Positions 54,614-63,473 of a stretch of DNA of 64,000 nt are shown here, one piece after another. A model generated the notes under the pieces. That model made no database searches, was not told the origin of the DNA, and saw nothing but the letters and a program-made list of their open reading frames with translations. Made by a program: the position numbers and the translations under genes. This stretch comes from an uncultured Lactobacillus sp. GTDB taxonomy: Bacteria; Bacillota; Bacilli; Lactobacillales; Lactobacillaceae. The first letter of the stretch is position 1. Every line of letters starts with the position of its first letter. Location: contig CAJLBJ010000001.1 in the NCBI GenBank assembly GCA_905204935.1, positions 62,001 to 126,000 of the forward strand. Direction: 5' to 3'.

Positions 54614-54653
54614 TGCGAAATTTCCAAACAAAATCCCCTTACTGCGAAATTTC
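54614..54653. repeat. Two direct copies of an 11-base element
   Basis: TGCGAAATTTC occurs at 54614-54624 and again at 54643-54653, 29 bases apart. Each contains the palindrome GAAATTTC. The second copy lies in the loop of a terminator. Confidence 0.6.
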
Positions 54654-54665
54654 AGTAAAGGGGAT
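54633..54665. terminator. Terminator between the 95-residue gene and oatA
   Basis: ATCCCCTTACTG and CAGTAAAGGGGAT pair over 12 bases with one bulge. On the minus strand it is followed by TTTTG; on the plus strand by AAAATTATATT. It probably serves oatA. Confidence 0.65.
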
Positions 54666-54745
54666 AAAATTATATTCATAATCTTAGTTAAAAAATGATT
54701 CTATCAGTCTGTTTTAATAAAGAATCCTTATTTTACAACATACTA

Positions 54746-56563
54746 CTATTTTAAGATTTCACGAGCAACAAATGTTGCGAATTGTTTGCTTCCATCGACA
54801 TTAGGGTGAATATTGTCTTCATAAAACCAATCAGGACGATTTTGACTATAAGTAAACCAATCAATAACCTTGATATTCTTATATTGCTTTGTAGCTGCTT
54901 GCAAATCTCCGTTAACTTGATCTTGCCATCTTCTAGTTGGAACATGTACGTTTACCCAATAGACTTGTCGTTGCCCGACAACTTGCATGATAGAGGCCAA
55001 ATCATCTTGACTAAACGGTCCATTTGTTCCTAACACCAACAAAAGCTTATCACCTAACTGATTATTAGCATTCAAAGACTGCAAAATTGGCACAACATCT
55101 TTAACTTGTCTACCTACTTTAGCATCGACATACATTTGTGTAAATATTTGTTGTAACTGTATGCCTGTATCAGCTAAAACTGAATCACCTAAAGCCGTGA
55201 GTTTCATTTGTTGAGCTTGTTGACTTTGCTTAGCAGTCAAGCCATGTTCATTTACAGGTGGCTGTTTCTTAGGTGGTGCAGCAACCGTTTTTTCATGCAA
55301 AATTTTAGCATTGTTTTTTTGAACAATCTTGGTATTTTGTGCAATCTGCGTTTGTAAGCGGGTATCTTTTTTGGGTTCTAGCTTTTTAGCGCAAACAATT
55401 CCCACTAAAGCAATTACACTAACACTAGTCATTAAAAATAACTTGGCTTGTAACTTTTTATGTTTCAAATTAATATTTGTCAAATCAACCTTTTGTAACG
55501 GTCTTTCCAAATAGCGATATGATAACTCACTGATTGCTAAAATCAATAAAATCTCAACAAGTGCATGTAACCATGGATGAGCCGCAATGTTTTGAACCTT
55601 ACTTTCATAAAAAATCATCAATGGATACTGATACAAATAAATTCCATAACTTCTTTTTCCTAGCCATGAAAAAACAGGGTTAGTCAGCCATTTATTCAAA
55701 CTAGCTCCTGGATGAGCAACAACAGCCACTACTAAACAAGCTAAAAGCGAGTAAAAATACATCCCTCCACGATACAATAGCTCTGATTGATCATCAACAA
55801 CTAAAAATAAACCACATAATATTATTAAACTCACACCACCGATAAGATTCAAAACGCATTTAGCATTTTTCGCTAATCTAGGCTTAAGATTTACACTAGG
55901 CCAAATCACTGCCAAAGTGGCTCCTAAAAGAATCGAAAATATTCTGGTATCTGTACCATAATATACGCGCGAAGGATCTTGATTAGGCTGATAGAGTGTA
56001 CACATCATCAAAAATGATAATAGCGACCCTAACAAGAATATATTAAAAATATGACGTTTCTTTCCAATGTACTTTGCACATAAGCCAACAATTATCGGCC
56101 AAAATAAATAAAATTGACCTTCAATTGAGAGCGACCATAAATGTGTAAATGGTGATTGCACCGCTAAATGTTCAAAATATGACTCATGCAAATGAATTTG
56201 AAACCAATTATAAAGATAAACAAGATTGCTGCCAATTATACCACGAATATTGGTCAACAATGATCTTTCAAATAAGGTGATATAAGCAGTTGTGACGATT
56301 AATAACGCAACTAACGCCGGATATAAACGGCGCATTCTTCGCATATAAAAACCACCGATATCAATATAGTTATCTTGTTTCCATTCTTGAAATAACTGGT
56401 CAGTAATCAAATACCCCGATAAAACAAAAAAGATTGGCACTCCCAAAAAGCCACCTTTAAGTTGGTAAGGCATCAAGTGATATAAAATCACCCCAATTAC
56501 CGCCAGACTTCTAAGGCTATCAAAGCCCGTGATGTATCTGCTTTTCTTTAATCTTTTTTCCAA
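54746..56563 (-). CDS. oatA: Peptidoglycan O-acetyltransferase-like protein (OatA type)
   Basis: A 605-residue protein with an N-terminal acyltransferase-3 membrane domain (about 1-395, ten or more membrane segments; GFDSLRSLAVIGVILYHL near the start). A linker rich in Lys and Pro follows. The C-terminal extracellular SGNH domain starts near 445 with the catalytic Ser in ALGDSVLAD and ends with the Asp/His pair in YEDNIHPNVDGS. This architecture adds O-acetyl groups to peptidoglycan and gives lysozyme resistance. It lies 20 bases after obg and probably shares its transcript. Confidence 0.9.
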   Translation of the reverse strand: MEKRLKKSRYITGFDSLRSLAVIGVILYHLMPYQLKGGFLGVPIFFVLSGYLITDQLFQEWKQDNYIDIGGFYMRRMRRLYPALVALLIVTTAYITLFERSLLTNIRGIIGSNLVYLYNWFQIHLHESYFEHLAVQSPFTHLWSLSIEGQFYLFWPIIVGLCAKYIGKKRHIFNIFLLGSLLSFLMMCTLYQPNQDPSRVYYGTDTRIFSILLGATLAVIWPSVNLKPRLAKNAKCVLNLIGGVSLIILCGLFLVVDDQSELLYRGGMYFYSLLACLVVAVVAHPGASLNKWLTNPVFSWLGKRSYGIYLYQYPLMIFYESKVQNIAAHPWLHALVEILLILAISELSYRYLERPLQKVDLTNINLKHKKLQAKLFLMTSVSVIALVGIVCAKKLEPKKDTRLQTQIAQNTKIVQKNNAKILHEKTVAAPPKKQPPVNEHGLTAKQSQQAQQMKLTALGDSVLADTGIQLQQIFTQMYVDAKVGRQVKDVVPILQSLNANNQLGDKLLLVLGTNGPFSQDDLASIMQVVGQRQVYWVNVHVPTRRWQDQVNGDLQAATKQYKNIKVIDWFTYSQNRPDWFYEDNIHPNVDGSKQFATFVAREILK

Positions 56564-56583
56564 AAAACCTTAACCTCAAATGA

Positions 56584-57894
56584 CTATTCTACAAATTCAA
56601 AGACAAAATCTTTAATCTTAACCATATCTCCAGCCTTAGCTCCACGTGCCCGCAAGGCATCATCGACTCCCATCGCACGCAATTGCCGTGCAAAGCGCAT
56701 CAAGCTTTCATCGTGCTCTAAATTAGTCATCTTAAAGAGTTTTTCAAGTTTTTCACCACTTAAAATCCACGTTGCATCAGCATCACGTGTCAAGATAAAA
56801 TCTGGTTCTTCTTGTTTATCTTCAAATTTATATAATGCCGCTTGTTGTTCTTGTTTACGTTGAGCCAATGTTGCAAATTTTGGTGTTTGTTCCAAAATTT
56901 CAGCTGTACGTTTTACTAAAGCATCTAACCCTTGGTGTGTCAATGATGATATCTCCATCACTTCAGGTATTTGCTTTAATGTTTCATCTTGCATGAGTTT
57001 TTCTTTAAACTCCGCTAAATTTGCAGCAGCATCTGGCATGTCCATCTTACTTGCAACCACAATTTGAGGCCGATCAAGTAGGGTTTCATCATATGTTGCC
57101 AACTCAGCATTAATCTTTTGATAATCATCAAATGGATCTCGGCCTTCCATCCCAGACATATCAACTAAATGTAAGATAACACGCGTTCTTTCAATATGTC
57201 TTAAAAATTGAATTCCTAACCCTACCCCATTTGAAGCACCTTCAATCAATCCTGGTAAGTCAGCCATCACAAAATCACGGCCATCATCTAAGCGGACCAT
57301 GCCTAAATTAGGTACTAAAGTCGTAAAATGATACTGTGCAATCTTAGGCTTTGCGCTAGTTACCACGGAAAGTAAAGTTGATTTACCAACAGATGGAAAA
57401 CCTACCAAACCAACATCAGCTAGGACTTTTAATTCTAAGCGCAAGTTGCGTTCAACACCAGGTTCACCATTTTCAGCAATCTCTGGTGCCGGATTTTTGG
57501 CAGATGCAAACCGCATATTACCACGGCCTCCACGCCCTCCCTTGGCTACAACTAATTCTTGGTTTGCTTCAATTAAATCGCCTAAAACTTCATCTGTATC
57601 AGCATCATAAACAGTCGTCCCTTCTGGAACAAAAATATATAAATCATCTGCTCCTCGGCCAAACATTCCTTTAATCATTCCATTTTGACCTGGTTGAGCT
57701 TTAAACATACGGTGATAACGAAAATCCATCAAAGTCCGCAAGCCTTCATCTACTTTTAAGATGACGCTTCCGCCTTTACCTCCATCACCTCCGGCTGGAC
57801 CACCATTAGGAACATATTTTTCGCGTCTAAAAGCAACCATCCCATCGCCGCCTTTGCCAGCCTTAACTGATATTTTAACTTGATCTACAAACAT
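56584..57894 (-). CDS. obg: GTPase ObgE/CgtA
   Basis: A 436-residue ribosome-associated GTPase involved in 50S maturation and stress control. The glycine-rich Obg domain (about 1-158) starts with [20 protein letters not shown]. The GTPase domain has [21 protein letters not shown] and ASKMDMP. The C-terminal OCT domain lies at about 355-436. The order obg-oatA is on one strand after the uvrC terminator. Confidence 0.97.
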   Translation of the reverse strand: MFVDQVKISVKAGKGGDGMVAFRREKYVPNGGPAGGDGGKGGSVILKVDEGLRTLMDFRYHRMFKAQPGQNGMIKGMFGRGADDLYIFVPEGTTVYDADTDEVLGDLIEANQELVVAKGGRGGRGNMRFASAKNPAPEIAENGEPGVERNLRLELKVLADVGLVGFPSVGKSTLLSVVTSAKPKIAQYHFTTLVPNLGMVRLDDGRDFVMADLPGLIEGASNGVGLGIQFLRHIERTRVILHLVDMSGMEGRDPFDDYQKINAELATYDETLLDRPQIVVASKMDMPDAAANLAEFKEKLMQDETLKQIPEVMEISSLTHQGLDALVKRTAEILEQTPKFATLAQRKQEQQAALYKFEDKQEEPDFILTRDADATWILSGEKLEKLFKMTNLEHDESLMRFARQLRAMGVDDALRARGAKAGDMVKIKDFVFEFVE

Positions 57895-57945
57895 TAATCG
57901 GTTGCTCCTTTCATTTTTTCATTGATTATTCTCTAAAATAAAGAT

Positions 57946-57981
57946 ACCAAGCCCAACTATACCAGTTTTTGGGGACTTGGT
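57946..57981 (-). terminator. Terminator of uvrC
   Basis: On the minus strand ACCAAGTCCCC and GGGCTTGGT pair over 9 bases with a bulged T, followed by ATCTTTATTTT. It begins 15 bases after the uvrC stop. Confidence 0.65.
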
Positions 57982-57996
57982 CAAAACTATTTTTAA

Positions 57997-59775
57997 TTAC
58001 TTTTCATTTTTTAAACTAAGTTGAATCGTTTGTGCAACACGCTGTGAGATTCCACAGGTTTGTAATTCTTCTAATGAAGCTTGTCTTATCTTTTTTAAAT
58101 TACCGAACTTTTGTAATAATTTATTGCGTGTCTTAGGTCCTACACCTGCAATCATATCAAGTCTAGAAGCCAAAGAATTTTTCGAGCGTAGTTGTCTATG
58201 ATAACTAACAGCAAAACGATGCACTTCATCTTGAATACGTTGTAAAAGATAAAATCCTTCACTCTTAGGATCTAAATCTATTTGCTGCATGTTTTCTGCC
58301 AATAAAGCTGCCGTCTTATGGTGTGTATTTTTGACCATACCAGCGACCGGAATATCAAGTCCTAACTGATTTATCAAGACATCTTTGGCTGCTTTAACTT
58401 GGATTTGGGCCCCATCCATCAAGATTAAATCAGGTAAAGGTGCATTTTCTTTTAATAGTCGACTATAACGCCGATAAATAACTTCTTTAGTACTTGCTGT
58501 TTCATCAGCATGTTCAACCGTTTTTAACTTGTATTTACGATACTGTGTCTTTTCTGCACTTCCATCAACAAAACATACCATTGCAGACACAATGTCTTGT
58601 CCTTGCAGATGTGAATGATCAAATGCTTCAATGCGATGTCCCCGTGCAATTCCTAAAGCATCAGTTAATTCATTCATCGCTTGAATCGTTTTTCTTTCGT
58701 CTAACTCTAATAATCTAAATTTTTCTTCCAAGACTAGGCGAGCATTTTTTTGAGCCAATTCAAGCAAATCTTTTTTAGCACCACGTTGTGGCGTTTTAAC
58801 TGGAACACCTAAAATTTCACTCAAAACTTCGTTAGGCATCCCTGCTGGTACCAAAATTTCTTTAGGCAATATACGATTTTTTTGATTGTAAAATTGTAAG
58901 ATAAACGATGCAAGCTCTTCTGTTGGCTCTGCAATACAAGGAAACAGACGTTTTTCACGTTTCATTAAGCGCGCTTGTCTGATAGAAAAAATCTGTAATG
59001 AAAGCCACCCTTTGTCCATATAAAATGCAAATAAATCTCTTGGTGTATTGTCATTGGAAATAATTTTTTGTTTTTCAACAGTAATCTCAACATAACGAAT
59101 CTGATCGCGTAGCTCAGCAGCTCTTTCATAATCCATTTCATCTGCAGCTTGTTGCATCTTTTGCGTTAATGTCTTTTTGATACCAGCAACATTTCCATTT
59201 AAAAATGATTTAATTTTTTTAATCTGTGCTTGATATTTTTCAGGTGGCACTTCTTGAAAACAAGCACCTAAGCATTGCCCCATATGATAATACAAGCATG
59301 GTCGCTTTTGATAACCACTGCATCTTCTTAATGGATATACTTTTTGCAAAAGTTGTAATGTTTCTTGGGCTGCATAGACATTAGGATATGGTCCAAAATA
59401 CGCCGCACCATCCTTAGTAACTTGACTGACGATTTTTAAAGTTGGATCTTTTTCATTAGTAATTTTAATATACGGATAGCCTGTTCCACGCTTTAATTTA
59501 ATATTGTAATGAGGCTTATGCTTTTGGATTAAGGTAATTTCTAACAAAAAAGCTTCCTTGTCAGTTGACGTAACAATTGTTTCAAAATCGCGAATTTCTT
59601 CAACTAAACGCGCTGTCTTACCTTCGTGAGAACTCTTAAAATAAGAGCGCACTCGATTTTTTAAATTTTTGGCCTTTCCTACATAAATTATCTTGCTGTT
59701 GAGATCTTTCATAATGTAGCAGCCGGGTAAATCGGGCAATAATTTTAATTTATTTTCAAGATACTCAGTCGCCAC
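57997..59775 (-). CDS. uvrC: Excinuclease ABC subunit C
   Basis: A 592-residue nuclease that makes both incisions in nucleotide excision repair. The N-terminal GIY-YIG domain has GCYIMKDLNSKIIYVGKAKN. A cysteine-rich patch (CSGYQKRPCLYYHMGQCLGAC) follows at about 155-175. The UVR motif lies near 205-235, the RNase-H-like nuclease at about 375-535, and a helix-hairpin-helix domain at the end (IAGVGPKTRNKLL). I start at the GTG at 59775 because homologues begin three codons inside the longer ATG frame, and AAAGG gives 9-base spacing. Confidence 0.95.
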   Translation of the reverse strand: MATEYLENKLKLLPDLPGCYIMKDLNSKIIYVGKAKNLKNRVRSYFKSSHEGKTARLVEEIRDFETIVTSTDKEAFLLEITLIQKHKPHYNIKLKRGTGYPYIKITNEKDPTLKIVSQVTKDGAAYFGPYPNVYAAQETLQLLQKVYPLRRCSGYQKRPCLYYHMGQCLGACFQEVPPEKYQAQIKKIKSFLNGNVAGIKKTLTQKMQQAADEMDYERAAELRDQIRYVEITVEKQKIISNDNTPRDLFAFYMDKGWLSLQIFSIRQARLMKREKRLFPCIAEPTEELASFILQFYNQKNRILPKEILVPAGMPNEVLSEILGVPVKTPQRGAKKDLLELAQKNARLVLEEKFRLLELDERKTIQAMNELTDALGIARGHRIEAFDHSHLQGQDIVSAMVCFVDGSAEKTQYRKYKLKTVEHADETASTKEVIYRRYSRLLKENAPLPDLILMDGAQIQVKAAKDVLINQLGLDIPVAGMVKNTHHKTAALLAENMQQIDLDPKSEGFYLLQRIQDEVHRFAVSYHRQLRSKNSLASRLDMIAGVGPKTRNKLLQKFGNLKKIRQASLEELQTCGISQRVAQTIQLSLKNEK

Positions 59776-59793
59776 TAATCTCATCCTTTCCTT

Positions 59794-60414
59794 TTAATCA
59801 ACCAGCGTTTGCCATTTTTCCTTTGCCTGATAAGCTGCAAAACACATCTCAATTTGCTCATATGTGTTTTTTTCTGTTGCTAATGTCGGTAAATCATCTA
59901 AACTAAAATATTTACTACTTAGCGTTTCTGTATTGGCAACAAATTGTCCTCCTAAATTTTCACATAATGCAAAAATCTTACATACCTTATTAGCATATAC
60001 TGGACGATTGTGTTTTTCACGATCTTGTACAGCAATCAAGCGTTTAACTTCAACATCTAATCCAGCTTCTTCTTTGACTTCTTTAATCAAATTTTCTTTG
60101 ACAGATAAATAAACCTCACCCCATCCACCAGGTAATGACCAGGTATAATTATCTTCTTGCACTAACAAAATCTTATCATTTTTAAAAATAGCTGCTCTAG
60201 TATCTATTTTAGGTGTCTGATATCCTACTTCATTTGCAAAAAGATTATACACTTTAGCCATCGGAAGTTTAGTTTGTTTAGCTAACATTTCAACCGTAAT
60301 TTCTCGAATTCTTGCAAAACGTTCTAAATCATACTTATCTTGACTATAAGCTAAGCCTGCTTGCGCTAGACTTTGCAATTCAACTATCCAATCTAGCCAA
60401 CACATATCTTCCAT
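59794..60414 (-). CDS. NUDIX hydrolase with N-terminal NUDIX_hydro_N domain
   Basis: A 206-residue hydrolase of nucleoside diphosphate derivatives, possibly ADP-ribose. The N-terminal helical domain (about 1-60, LDWIVELQSLAQAGLAYSQD) is typical of this subgroup. The NUDIX box is present as GGWGEVYLSVKENLIKEVKE followed by EAGL. The Glu at box position 7 is Leu and the Arg is Lys, both tolerated in this family. I start at the ATG at 60414; a longer frame to 60468 would begin upstream of the promoter -10. It lies just before uvrC, an unexplained pairing. Confidence 0.88.
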   Translation of the reverse strand: MEDMCWLDWIVELQSLAQAGLAYSQDKYDLERFARIREITVEMLAKQTKLPMAKVYNLFANEVGYQTPKIDTRAAIFKNDKILLVQEDNYTWSLPGGWGEVYLSVKENLIKEVKEEAGLDVEVKRLIAVQDREKHNRPVYANKVCKIFALCENLGGQFVANTETLSSKYFSLDDLPTLATEKNTYEQIEMCFAAYQAKEKWQTLVD

Positions 60415-60448
60415 TGTTTTATCTTCTTTATTTATACTATCTCTTGAA

Positions 60449-60478
60449 ATTATAACGCGAAACGCCATTAGTACTCAA
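60449..60478 (-). promoter_or_regulatory. Promoter of the NUDIX-uvrC unit
   Basis: Minus-strand TTGAGT (60473-60478) and TATAAT (60449-60454) are separated by 18 bases, about 35 bases before the chosen NUDIX start. Confidence 0.6.
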
Positions 60479-60505
60479 CACTTGCGATTAACTTTTATCC
60501 AAAAC

Positions 60506-60533
60506 AAAAAGGTGGAATTACTTCCACCTTTTT
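60506..60533. terminator. Bidirectional terminator after the ABC ATPase gene
   Basis: AAAAAGGTGGAA and TTCCACCTTTTT form a perfect 12-bp stem around a 4-base loop, two bases after the glnQ-like stop. Confidence 0.93.
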
Positions 60534-60534
60534 A

Positions 60535-61269
60535 CTATAAAACTTTTGATAAGAAATCTTGCGCCCGTTTTGTTTGCGGATTTTCAAATACTTCTTGTGG
60601 TGTTCCAATCTCTTGCACATATCCATCAGCCATAAACCAAATTTCATCGGCAACTTCACGCGCAAAACTCATTTCATGTGTTACAACCACCATTGTCATT
60701 CCAGATTCCGCTAAATCTTGCATAACTTTTAAAACTTCACCCACCATTTCCGGATCAAGCGCACTAGTAGGTTCATCAAACAGCATTACATCTGGATCCA
60801 TCGCCAAAGCTCGTGCAATTGCCACACGTTGTTTTTGACCACCCGAAAGACTAGCTGGATATTGATTTGCTTTGTCTGCTAAACCAACCTTTGCTAATAA
60901 TTCTTGTGCTTTTTGTGTGGCTTCTTCTTCTAAAACACCCTTAACTTTCATTGGAGCAAGTTTAATATTTTCTAAGACACTCATATTAGGGAACAAATTA
61001 AATCCTTGAAACACCATCCCCATTTTTTCACGCAATCTATTTAACTCTTTATCAGAAATATGTGCTAAGTCTTTACCTTCAAAAATAATCTTGCCTTCTG
61101 TTGGTTTTTCCAAAACATTTAAACAACGTAAAAATGTACTCTTACCCGAACCAGATGGTCCAATAACACAGATTACTTGACCTTTTTTTACAACTTCATT
61201 AATTTCTTTTAAAACTTCATTTTTTCCAAATGTCTTTTTTAAATTTTGAATTTCAATCATATTAGTCAT
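60535..61269 (-). CDS. Amino acid ABC transporter ATP-binding protein (GlnQ type)
   Basis: A 244-residue ATPase of the polar amino acid transporter family. Walker A is [10 protein letters not shown], the signature is [15 protein letters not shown], and Walker B is [15 protein letters not shown]. The ATG overlaps the permease stop by 8 bases. Together with the upstream fusion it forms a complete two-gene importer. The substrate, glutamine or another polar amino acid, cannot be settled from the sequence. Confidence 0.94.
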   Translation of the reverse strand: MTNMIEIQNLKKTFGKNEVLKEINEVVKKGQVICVIGPSGSGKSTFLRCLNVLEKPTEGKIIFEGKDLAHISDKELNRLREKMGMVFQGFNLFPNMSVLENIKLAPMKVKGVLEEEATQKAQELLAKVGLADKANQYPASLSGGQKQRVAIARALAMDPDVMLFDEPTSALDPEMVGEVLKVMQDLAESGMTMVVVTHEMSFAREVADEIWFMADGYVQEIGTPQEVFENPQTKRAQDFLSKVL

Positions 61270-62725
61270 GCTTCATCTTCCTTTCTAGCAAACCTAACAA
61301 CTTGGAAAGACCAAACGTCATTACAAAGTAGATCATCATTGTGATAAATAACGGAACAACTCCTCGATAGGTTGCTGATTGTACTAATTGCGATTGATAC
61401 ATTAAATCTGTTACCCCAATGATTGAAACAATTGAACTTTCCTTAATTAAGGTGATAAATTCATTACCTAATGCAGGCCAAATATTTTTTAAAGCCTGTG
61501 GAATAATAACATAACGATAAGTATCCTTTTGTGACATACCTAAGCTACGAGCTGCTTCTGTTTGTCCTACATCAATTGAAGAAATCCCAGAACGAATAAC
61601 TTCAGCAACATAAGCACCAGAGTTTAATGAGGTGGCAATAATACCCGCTAAAAGCGCAGGTAATGATTGAATAATTGCCCCAACACCAAAGTAAATAAAC
61701 ATAACTTGAACCATCAATGGAGTCCCACGAACAAATTCAATATAAGCAATTGCTATTCCACGTAAAAATTTGCTGTTTGAAAGACGTAAAAGCGCTAAAA
61801 GTGTCCCAAGAATAAAGCCAAAAAAGACAGATAATACTGTGATTAATAAAGTATATTCGATCCCTTTAGCAAAATAAGTCCAATAATGCCACATTGTTTT
61901 GTTGGCTGAGTTTTTGTTCATATATTCACCAGCAGATGGCAAATACTTTTTATCAATAAGTTTATCTTTTTTAATCTTTGCAATTGTTTTATTTGCAGCT
62001 TGAACTAAACTAGTTGAACCTTTAGGAAAAGCAATCGCTGTGCCATCTGTGTCGCCAACGTCTTTCCATTTTGGATCAAGTGCAACCATTCCATTATTAG
62101 CAGCATATGCTTTAGCTGTTGGTTCATCCATCGCAACAGCATCAACCTTATGACTTTGTAAAGCTAAAACTAAATCATTTAACTTTGTCAAACCTTTAAT
62201 TTCAACATCGTCTATATTATTTTTAACGATATCATATTGAATTGACCCACTTTGGGCTCCAACTGCTTTACCTGTTAAATCTTTATATGTCTTGTATTTA
62301 TTCTTATCAGCTTTATTAATAATTAAATATTGCTTGCTCTTATAATAAATGTCTGAAAAATCAACACTTTTTTTCCGTTCAGGACTTGGATTCATCCCCG
62401 AAATAATACAGTCGATTTTATTAGTTTCTAAAGCTACTAGTAACGAATCAAAATTCATGTTTTTAATTTCAACTTTAACACCAATATCTTTAGCAAATTG
62501 TTTAATAATATCAACGTCCATCCCAACAAACTTGGTTTGGCCATTTTCTTTAACTGTAAATTCATATGGGGGAAAATCAGCACTCATTCCGACTACTAAA
62601 GTTCCCTTATCTTTAATTTTTTGTAGTGAGTCTTCTGCTGCATTGACATGTGACCAATTAAATAATGGTAACAAGCAGACCACAAAAGTCACCATAAATA
62701 ATATTAATTTTTTTACTTTATTCAT
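61262..62725 (-). CDS. Fused amino acid-binding protein and ABC permease
   Basis: A 487-residue fusion. A signal peptide covers about residues 1-28 ([15 protein letters not shown] with a cleavage region at VNAAED). The substrate-binding domain runs from about 30 to 260 ([35 protein letters not shown]). The permease domain (about 270-487) has the [10 protein letters not shown] motif for ATPase contact. This GlnPH-like fusion is common in lactic acid bacteria. I start at the ATG at 62725 behind GGGAGA, not at the TTG codons before it. No GlnR or CodY site was seen upstream. Confidence 0.93.
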   Translation of the reverse strand: MNKVKKLILFMVTFVVCLLPLFNWSHVNAAEDSLQKIKDKGTLVVGMSADFPPYEFTVKENGQTKFVGMDVDIIKQFAKDIGVKVEIKNMNFDSLLVALETNKIDCIISGMNPSPERKKSVDFSDIYYKSKQYLIINKADKNKYKTYKDLTGKAVGAQSGSIQYDIVKNNIDDVEIKGLTKLNDLVLALQSHKVDAVAMDEPTAKAYAANNGMVALDPKWKDVGDTDGTAIAFPKGSTSLVQAANKTIAKIKKDKLIDKKYLPSAGEYMNKNSANKTMWHYWTYFAKGIEYTLLITVLSVFFGFILGTLLALLRLSNSKFLRGIAIAYIEFVRGTPLMVQVMFIYFGVGAIIQSLPALLAGIIATSLNSGAYVAEVIRSGISSIDVGQTEAARSLGMSQKDTYRYVIIPQALKNIWPALGNEFITLIKESSIVSIIGVTDLMYQSQLVQSATYRGVVPLFITMMIYFVMTFGLSKLLGLLERKMKHD

Positions 62726-62762
62726 CAACAATTTCTCCCTTTTACTTTACTAATGCTATTTG

Positions 62763-62791
62763 AGTATACCGCAACGAAAAATTTCATGCAA
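62763..62791 (-). promoter_or_regulatory. Promoter of the amino acid transporter operon
   Basis: Minus-strand TTGCAT (62786-62791) and TATACT (62763-62768) are separated by exactly 17 bases, about 38 bases before the ATG. Confidence 0.75.
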
Positions 62792-62871
62792 GTATTTTTT
62801 ATAATATTCACGTTTTATTTTGTAAAAATGCATAATTATAATTTATATACAAAAATAAATTCATTTAGAAA

Positions 62872-62900
62872 TTGAAAAATCTATTCGAAATTGATATGCT
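62872..62900 (+). promoter_or_regulatory. Promoter of the 48-residue protein gene
   Basis: TTGAAA (62872-62877) and TATGCT (62895-62900) are separated by exactly 17 bases, about 34 bases before the ATG. Confidence 0.65.
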
Positions 62901-62933
62901 TAAGCTAAAATAACAAATAAAGAAGGTGAGTTT

Positions 62934-63080
62934 ATGGGATTAAAGATTAATCGTCAAACCGATTTAACCGAGCTATTTGATCAATTTGCTATTGATCCGT
63001 TAACTAAAGAAAAGCAAGTAAAACAACCTCAAGAAAATAAAGATGATAAAACTAAGCAGACTAAAGAAACCAAAAAATAA
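62934..63080 (+). CDS. Small charged protein, 48 residues, possibly SPJ_0845 family
   Basis: Read directly from the plus strand: it starts MGLKINRQTDLTELFDQFAI and ends in a Lys/Glu/Gln-rich tail. A ribosome site GAAGGTGAG lies upstream. The first 25 residues resemble a small protein family of streptococci and lactobacilli known as SPJ_0845, which has no known function; this match is from memory of the pattern and is tentative. It has its own promoter and is followed by a strong terminator. It is too short for most gene finders. Confidence 0.65.
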   Translation: MGLKINRQTDLTELFDQFAIDPLTKEKQVKQPQENKDDKTKQTKETKK

Positions 63081-63094
63081 TCTGTTTATTAAAT

Positions 63095-63168
63095 AAGCCT
63101 CTCCTTACTAATTGTAAAGTTATTTCCCATCACGAGAAAAAACTTTACTTTTTAGCAAAGAGAGGCTT
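63095..63168. terminator. Large bidirectional terminator
   Basis: AAGCCTCTC (63095-63103) pairs with GAGAGGCTT (63160-63168). Inside, GTAAAGTT (63114-63121) pairs with AACTTTAC (63141-63148), so the whole forms a long two-part hairpin. It ends the 48-residue gene and the ysxC-mazG unit. Confidence 0.8.
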
Positions 63169-63173
63169 TTTAA

Positions 63174-63473
63174 TTAATTTTTAGGAGAAAAACCGTTTGG
63201 ATAACGTTTATTCAAAGTTTCGATATTATTTTGTGCAACTTCATCAAATGGAATATCTGCCCATTGTGCGATTTGCGAAAGATACCATAAAACATCTCCC
63301 ATTTCATGAATCAATTTATCACGATCAAGCTTTTTACCTTTAAAAGTATAATCTTTAATTAGATAAATTAATTGTCCTGTTTCTCCTGAAAGACCTAAAG
63401 CACAATTAGTCAATACCTGTTCATTACCATACAATGTCCGATTTGCGGCTTCTTGATATTCATTAAATTCCAT
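63174..63473 (-). CDS. MazG-like nucleotide pyrophosphohydrolase
   Basis: A 99-residue all-alpha protein of the MazG-like family. The metal-binding glutamates lie in GLSGETGQLIYLIKD and HEMGDVLWYLSQIAQ. The substrate, a non-canonical or excess dNTP, is not known. The ATG overlaps the ysxC stop by one base (TAATG), so the two are coupled. Confidence 0.88.
   Translation of the reverse strand: MEFNEYQEAANRTLYGNEQVLTNCALGLSGETGQLIYLIKDYTFKGKKLDRDKLIHEMGDVLWYLSQIAQWADIPFDEVAQNNIETLNKRYPNGFSPKN

Noticed and set aside
62349-62753. 134-codon open frame antisense to the transporter fusion
   Set aside because: It overlaps the binding-protein domain and its minus-strand promoter entirely, and no ribosome site precedes it.
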